Source of the DNA: JALZVT01 sp964634815
GTDB lineage: Bacteria; Pseudomonadota; Gammaproteobacteria; Pseudomonadales; Azotimanducaceae
Length of the DNA: 64,000 nucleotides
Assembly (NCBI GenBank): GCA_964634815.1
Contig: CAZWMD010000016.1
Coordinates: 1-64,000 of the forward strand
Reading direction: 5' to 3'
Part shown: positions 60,635 to 64,000 of the stretch, piece after piece
Numbering within the stretch: the first letter of the stretch is position 1
How the letters are laid out: each line of letters starts with the position of its first letter
The notes under the pieces: generated by a model
The model's database searches: none
Told to the model about the DNA's origin: nothing
Seen by the model: the letters and a program-made list of their open reading frames with translations, nothing else
Translations under genes and position numbers: made by a program

Positions 60635-62713
60635 ATGGGGACAGATTCCGGTGCCACAAGCAGCGCCAAAGACAACTCTCGCGCACTCGAAGTAGCCGAG
60701 GGGCCGGGCAGCGAGGGGCCAAACGCCATTCGCGCATTGGCGATGGATGCCGTGCAGCAGGCAAAATCGGGCCATCCCGGTGCGCCGATGGGGCTTGCTG
60801 AAGTAGCGGACGTTATGTGGCGCAAATTTCTGCGACATAACCCGGCAGATCCCGCCTGGCAGAACCGTGATCGCTTTGTGCTCTCGAATGGCCACGGCTC
60901 CATGCTGCTGTACAGCTTGTTGCACCTATCGGGCTATCCGCTCTCTATCGACGACATCAAGGCGTTTCGCCAATTGCATTCGAAGACCGCCGGGCACCCG
61001 GAATACGGTATCTGTCCAGGCGTTGAAACTACAACGGGTCCGCTTGGCCAAGGTATCGCCAATGCCGTGGGTATGGCGTTGGCCGAGCAACGGCTTGCAA
61101 GGGAATTCAATCGAGATGGCCATAAGGTTGTAGATCACCGCACCTGGGTAATTGTGGGCGATGGTTGCTTGATGGAAGGCATTTCCCACGAAGTGGCTTC
61201 TTTTGCGGGCCACGAAAAACTCGGAAAACTCAAGGTGATCTGGGATGACAATGGCATCTCGATCGATGGAGAAACCACGGGCTGGTTTAGCGAAGACGTT
61301 CCTGCGCGTTTTGAGGCTTATGGCTGGAAGGTAGTGCGAGGCGTAGATGGCCACGATCCGGATGCGCTGGAACGAGCTATGACCGAGGCGTGCGCCAGCG
61401 ACGACCGGCCGGTGCTGGTGTGTGCTCGCACCACGATTGGTTTTGGCTCGCCAAACAAGGCGGGTACTGCTTCTGCTCATGGTGCACCACTTGGAGCGGA
61501 TGAGATCGAGGCTACCCGTAAACGCCTGAATTGGGGTTATGGGCCGTTCGAGATTCCCGAGCACATCTACCAATACTGGGATTGTCGAGCCTCTGGTGCT
61601 GCAGCCCAAAATCAGTGGAATGAGGAGTTTGCAGCCTACAAAAATGCTCATCCCGAACTGGCACGCGAGCTCGTTCGGCGGATGAGTGGCGAGCTGCCAG
61701 AAGATTGGGACAAGGCATTGATGCTGGCTGCGGAACGGGCCCAGGAAGAGATGGCGGTGCTCGCTACCCGCAAATCTTCCCAGGCTTGCATCAATGCGCT
61801 CGCACCGGGCCTTGATGATCTTTTTGGTGGATCAGCCGATCTTACCGGGTCTAATTTAACGCGCTGGCAGGACGCTGATGAGTCACGCTACCTGAGTTTT
61901 GGGGTACGTGAATTTGGTATGTCTGCCATTGCCAATGGCATGGCCTTGCATGGCGGGTATGTGCCGTTTACCGGAACCTTTCTGGTGTTTATGGAATACG
62001 CCAGGAATGCGGTTCGCCTTGCGGCGCTGATGGAGCTGCGAAACATCTTTGTCTATACCCATGACTCTGTCGCGGTGGGCGAAGATGGACCGACGCACCA
62101 GCCGATCGAGCAGCTGACCAATTTACGCACAACGCCTAATCTTGATACCTGGCGCCCGTGCGATACCGTTGAGAGCGCCTTCGCCTGGCGCTCTGCTGTG
62201 GCGCGTTCCACGGGCCCCAGTGCGCTCATTTTCAGTCGCCAAAACACTCAGCCTCAATCACGCGATGCCCAGACCTTTGAGTCGGTGGCGAAGGGCGGAT
62301 ATGTGCTGGTGCGAGAGGCTAAAGCGCTTGAGGTCATATTCATTGCAACCGGCTCTGAGGTGGAGTTGGCTGTGGCGGCCGCTGCGAAACTCGCCGATGA
62401 AGGGGTGGGGGCTCGTGTGGTATCTATGCCCTGTGTGCAGGCATTTTTGCGCCAGGATAGCCAATATCAGACATCGGTCCTGCCGAGTGAAACTACCGCC
62501 CGGGTCGCTGTTGAGGCCGCGCATTCTGATTATTGGTACCGCTTTGTTGGTCTTGAAGGCGCTGTAGTGGGAATCGATGCCTTTGGTGTTTCGGCTCCTG
62601 GCGACGTTGCGCTCGATACCATGGGTATCAATCTCGAAAACGTGCTGTTGCGGGCCAGGGAGGTGCTCAGTTCATCACAAAAAAAGCGCATAGGAGCTGA
62701 TGCTCCAGCCTGA
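60635..62713 (+). CDS. tkt: Transketolase
   Basis: Thiamine-diphosphate enzyme of the pentose phosphate pathway. Blocks MDAVQQAKSGHPGAPMGLAEV, VGDGCLMEGISHE, WDDNGISIDG and THDSVAVGEDGPTHQPIEQL are classical. The ATG chosen has ATGGGGAAAACG upstream and gives 692 residues, somewhat longer than E. coli (663) because of an N-terminal Ser/Asp-rich stretch; Mets 4 and 24 codons earlier are possible. It precedes pgk by 51 bases. The gap or epd gene that often lies between tkt and pgk is absent. Confidence 0.96.
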   Translation: MGTDSGATSSAKDNSRALEVAEGPGSEGPNAIRALAMDAVQQAKSGHPGAPMGLAEVADVMWRKFLRHNPADPAWQNRDRFVLSNGHGSMLLYSLLHLSGYPLSIDDIKAFRQLHSKTAGHPEYGICPGVETTTGPLGQGIANAVGMALAEQRLAREFNRDGHKVVDHRTWVIVGDGCLMEGISHEVASFAGHEKLGKLKVIWDDNGISIDGETTGWFSEDVPARFEAYGWKVVRGVDGHDPDALERAMTEACASDDRPVLVCARTTIGFGSPNKAGTASAHGAPLGADEIEATRKRLNWGYGPFEIPEHIYQYWDCRASGAAAQNQWNEEFAAYKNAHPELARELVRRMSGELPEDWDKALMLAAERAQEEMAVLATRKSSQACINALAPGLDDLFGGSADLTGSNLTRWQDADESRYLSFGVREFGMSAIANGMALHGGYVPFTGTFLVFMEYARNAVRLAALMELRNIFVYTHDSVAVGEDGPTHQPIEQLTNLRTTPNLDTWRPCDTVESAFAWRSAVARSTGPSALIFSRQNTQPQSRDAQTFESVAKGGYVLVREAKALEVIFIATGSEVELAVAAAAKLADEGVGARVVSMPCVQAFLRQDSQYQTSVLPSETTARVAVEAAHSDYWYRFVGLEGAVVGIDAFGVSAPGDVALDTMGINLENVLLRAREVLSSSQKKRIGADAPA

Positions 62714-62764
62714 TTCGCTTATCTTTGGGGCTACAAATTTTGGCCAACAAATAGCGAAACTTAC

Positions 62765-63970
62765 ATGACGAATGCTGCTGCGGGTGACCTGAACGTTCAA
62801 TCCATGCGTGCTGCCGCTCTTGCGGGTGACCTTAAGGGTGTACGAGTGCTTATCAGGGAAGACCTGAATGTACCGGTGAAGGACGGGGTAGTGACATCAG
62901 ATGCGCGGATTCGCGCTGCGGTCCCAACGTTGAAAACTGCTCTGGATGCTGGCGCCAAAGTGCTGGTGATGTCGCATTTGGGTCGCCCTACCGAAGGCCA
63001 GTTCGAAGCCCAATTTTCGCTGGCGCCGGTGGCAACGCGACTGCAGGAGTTGTTGGGCTGCGATGTGCCGTTGTTGAGCGATTGGCAATCGACTACGCCC
63101 GAGCTTGCTGATGGTCAGATTGCGTTGCTTGAGAACATTCGGTTCAACCCTGGTGAGAAAAAGAACGACGAGGCGCTAGCCCGGCAGTTGGCAAACTTGT
63201 GCGATATCTATGTGATGGATGCCTTTGGCACAGCGCATCGCGCGCACGCATCTACCCACGGTGTTGCGCGTTTTGCAAAACGTGCCTGCGCTGGACTTCT
63301 GCTTGAAAATGAACTGGAAGCCCTCGGGCGAGCACTTCACGTGCCCAGCAAACCAGTCATTGCCATTGTCGGCGGGTCAAAGGTGTCGACCAAGCTGGAA
63401 GTGCTTGAGTCTTTGGCGGCTGTTGCTGATGAAATAATAGTGGGGGGCGGTATTGCGAATACCTTTTTGGCCGCTGCTGGTCATCCGGTGGGTGCCTCGC
63501 TGCACGAAGCGGATTTGCTGGATGCTGCTCGGCGTATCGCTGAACTGACCGATATTCCGCTGCCTGTTGATGTGATGACTGCGCCAGAATTCTCGGAAGA
63601 CGCTGTTGCAACCGTTCGCCTCGTTGCTGAAGTGGGGCCGGATGAAATGATTATGGATATTGGTCCAGAGACCGCACGCCAGTTTGGTGAGCGGCTAAAG
63701 CGCGCGGGCACCATTATCTGGAACGGTCCCGTAGGTGTATTTGAATTTGATCAGTTCGGCGAAGGCACACGTGTATTGGCCGAAGCCATCGCCAGCAGTG
63801 ATGGATTCTCCATTGCCGGTGGTGGGGATACCCTGGCGGCAATAGACAAGTACGACATTGCGAGCCAAATTGGTTACATCTCAACGGGTGGTGGCGCATT
63901 CCTGGAATTTGTAGAAGGAAAGACCCTGCCGGCGGTAGCAATTCTACAAGAACGTAACAACCAGAGCTAA
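62765..63970 (+). CDS. pgk: Phosphoglycerate kinase
   Basis: Glycolytic and gluconeogenic kinase that transfers phosphate between 1,3-bisphosphoglycerate and ADP. Blocks VLIREDLNVPVKDG, VMSHLGRPTEG, ENIRFNPGEKKND, IVGGSKVSTKLEVL, NGPVGVFEFDQF and the final ISTGGGAFLEFVEG are intact. Length is 401 residues (E. coli 387), with about 18 extra residues at the N-terminus; the Met at codon 14 could also start. The remaining 30 bases of the window hold nothing recognisable. Confidence 0.96.
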   Translation: MTNAAAGDLNVQSMRAAALAGDLKGVRVLIREDLNVPVKDGVVTSDARIRAAVPTLKTALDAGAKVLVMSHLGRPTEGQFEAQFSLAPVATRLQELLGCDVPLLSDWQSTTPELADGQIALLENIRFNPGEKKNDEALARQLANLCDIYVMDAFGTAHRAHASTHGVARFAKRACAGLLLENELEALGRALHVPSKPVIAIVGGSKVSTKLEVLESLAAVADEIIVGGGIANTFLAAAGHPVGASLHEADLLDAARRIAELTDIPLPVDVMTAPEFSEDAVATVRLVAEVGPDEMIMDIGPETARQFGERLKRAGTIIWNGPVGVFEFDQFGEGTRVLAEAIASSDGFSIAGGGDTLAAIDKYDIASQIGYISTGGGAFLEFVEGKTLPAVAILQERNNQS

Positions 63971-64000
63971 ACCTGCCCAACTGTTTACCCCGTTCCTTGG

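Noticed and set aside
1..64000. CRISPR arrays, insertion sequences, prophage, tRNA or rRNA genes
   Set aside because: No regularly spaced direct repeats, transposase or phage genes, or tRNA/rRNA-like segments were seen by eye; the few tandem repeats found are short and lack spacers.

Overview
The window looks like a chromosomal scaffold from a gammaproteobacterium. Several gene orders are shared with Pseudomonas-like lineages: coaBC-algC-argB, metX-metW-DUF4426-rdgB-hemW, gshB-tonB-yqgE-ruvX, ftsY-ftsE-ftsX-rpoH and pilG-H-I-J-chpA-chpC. The missing or altered members of these blocks suggest a less studied, perhaps marine, relative; I cannot name the genus. A 100-N gap flanked by an identical 55-base repeat marks this as a draft short-read assembly.

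The most unusual content is at the left edge. Two redox genes carry an in-frame TGA exactly where the family has its catalytic cysteine. One is the start of a glutathione peroxidase (NVASA-UGA-GL, cut by the window edge). The other is a complete peroxiredoxin-like protein (RGHW-UGA-PYC). The second has a strong hairpin right after the UGA with the geometry of a bacterial SECIS element. TGA is an ordinary stop codon elsewhere in the window, so these are best read as selenoproteins, and the genome should encode selA, selB, selC and selD elsewhere. Between them lies a phenylacetyl-CoA epoxygenase operon (paaA-B-C) that ends in a PaaE-like protein with no FAD domain; no paaD is present.

The rest is mainly housekeeping. 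From 4.2 to 11.2 kb: an unknown protein, recG, spoT, rpoZ (with a long tail), gmk and yicC on the minus strand. From 11.2 to 22.8 kb: rph, pyrE, a DUF4124 protein, slmA, argB, a membrane-anchored algC, coaBC, radC, rpmB-rpmG, mutM, coaD and rsmD. From 22.8 to 33.8 kb: ftsY-ftsE-ftsX-rpoH, a DUF423 protein, trmB, then an eight-gene minus-strand run from yggS to hemW (proline and methionine synthesis, heme chaperone, nucleotide clean-up).

From 33.9 to 57.6 kb the window is rich in type IV pilus and signalling genes: pilT and pilU, a diguanylate cyclase, and the Chp chemosensory cluster pilG-pilH-pilI-pilJ-chpA-chpC. PilJ is unusually short and lacks a periplasmic sensor domain. In between are a luciferase-like oxidoreductase, a hydrolase, a SYLF lipoprotein, a CPA1 antiporter, an FMN-binding glutamate synthase-like protein, an NDH-2-like oxidoreductase fused to a cyclic-nucleotide-binding domain, and gshB-tonB-yqgE-ruvX. 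GshB makes glutathione, a possible reductant for the peroxidase at the left edge. The right end holds rsmE, metF, metK, tkt and pgk. I saw no rRNA or tRNA genes, insertion sequences, prophage or CRISPR arrays.
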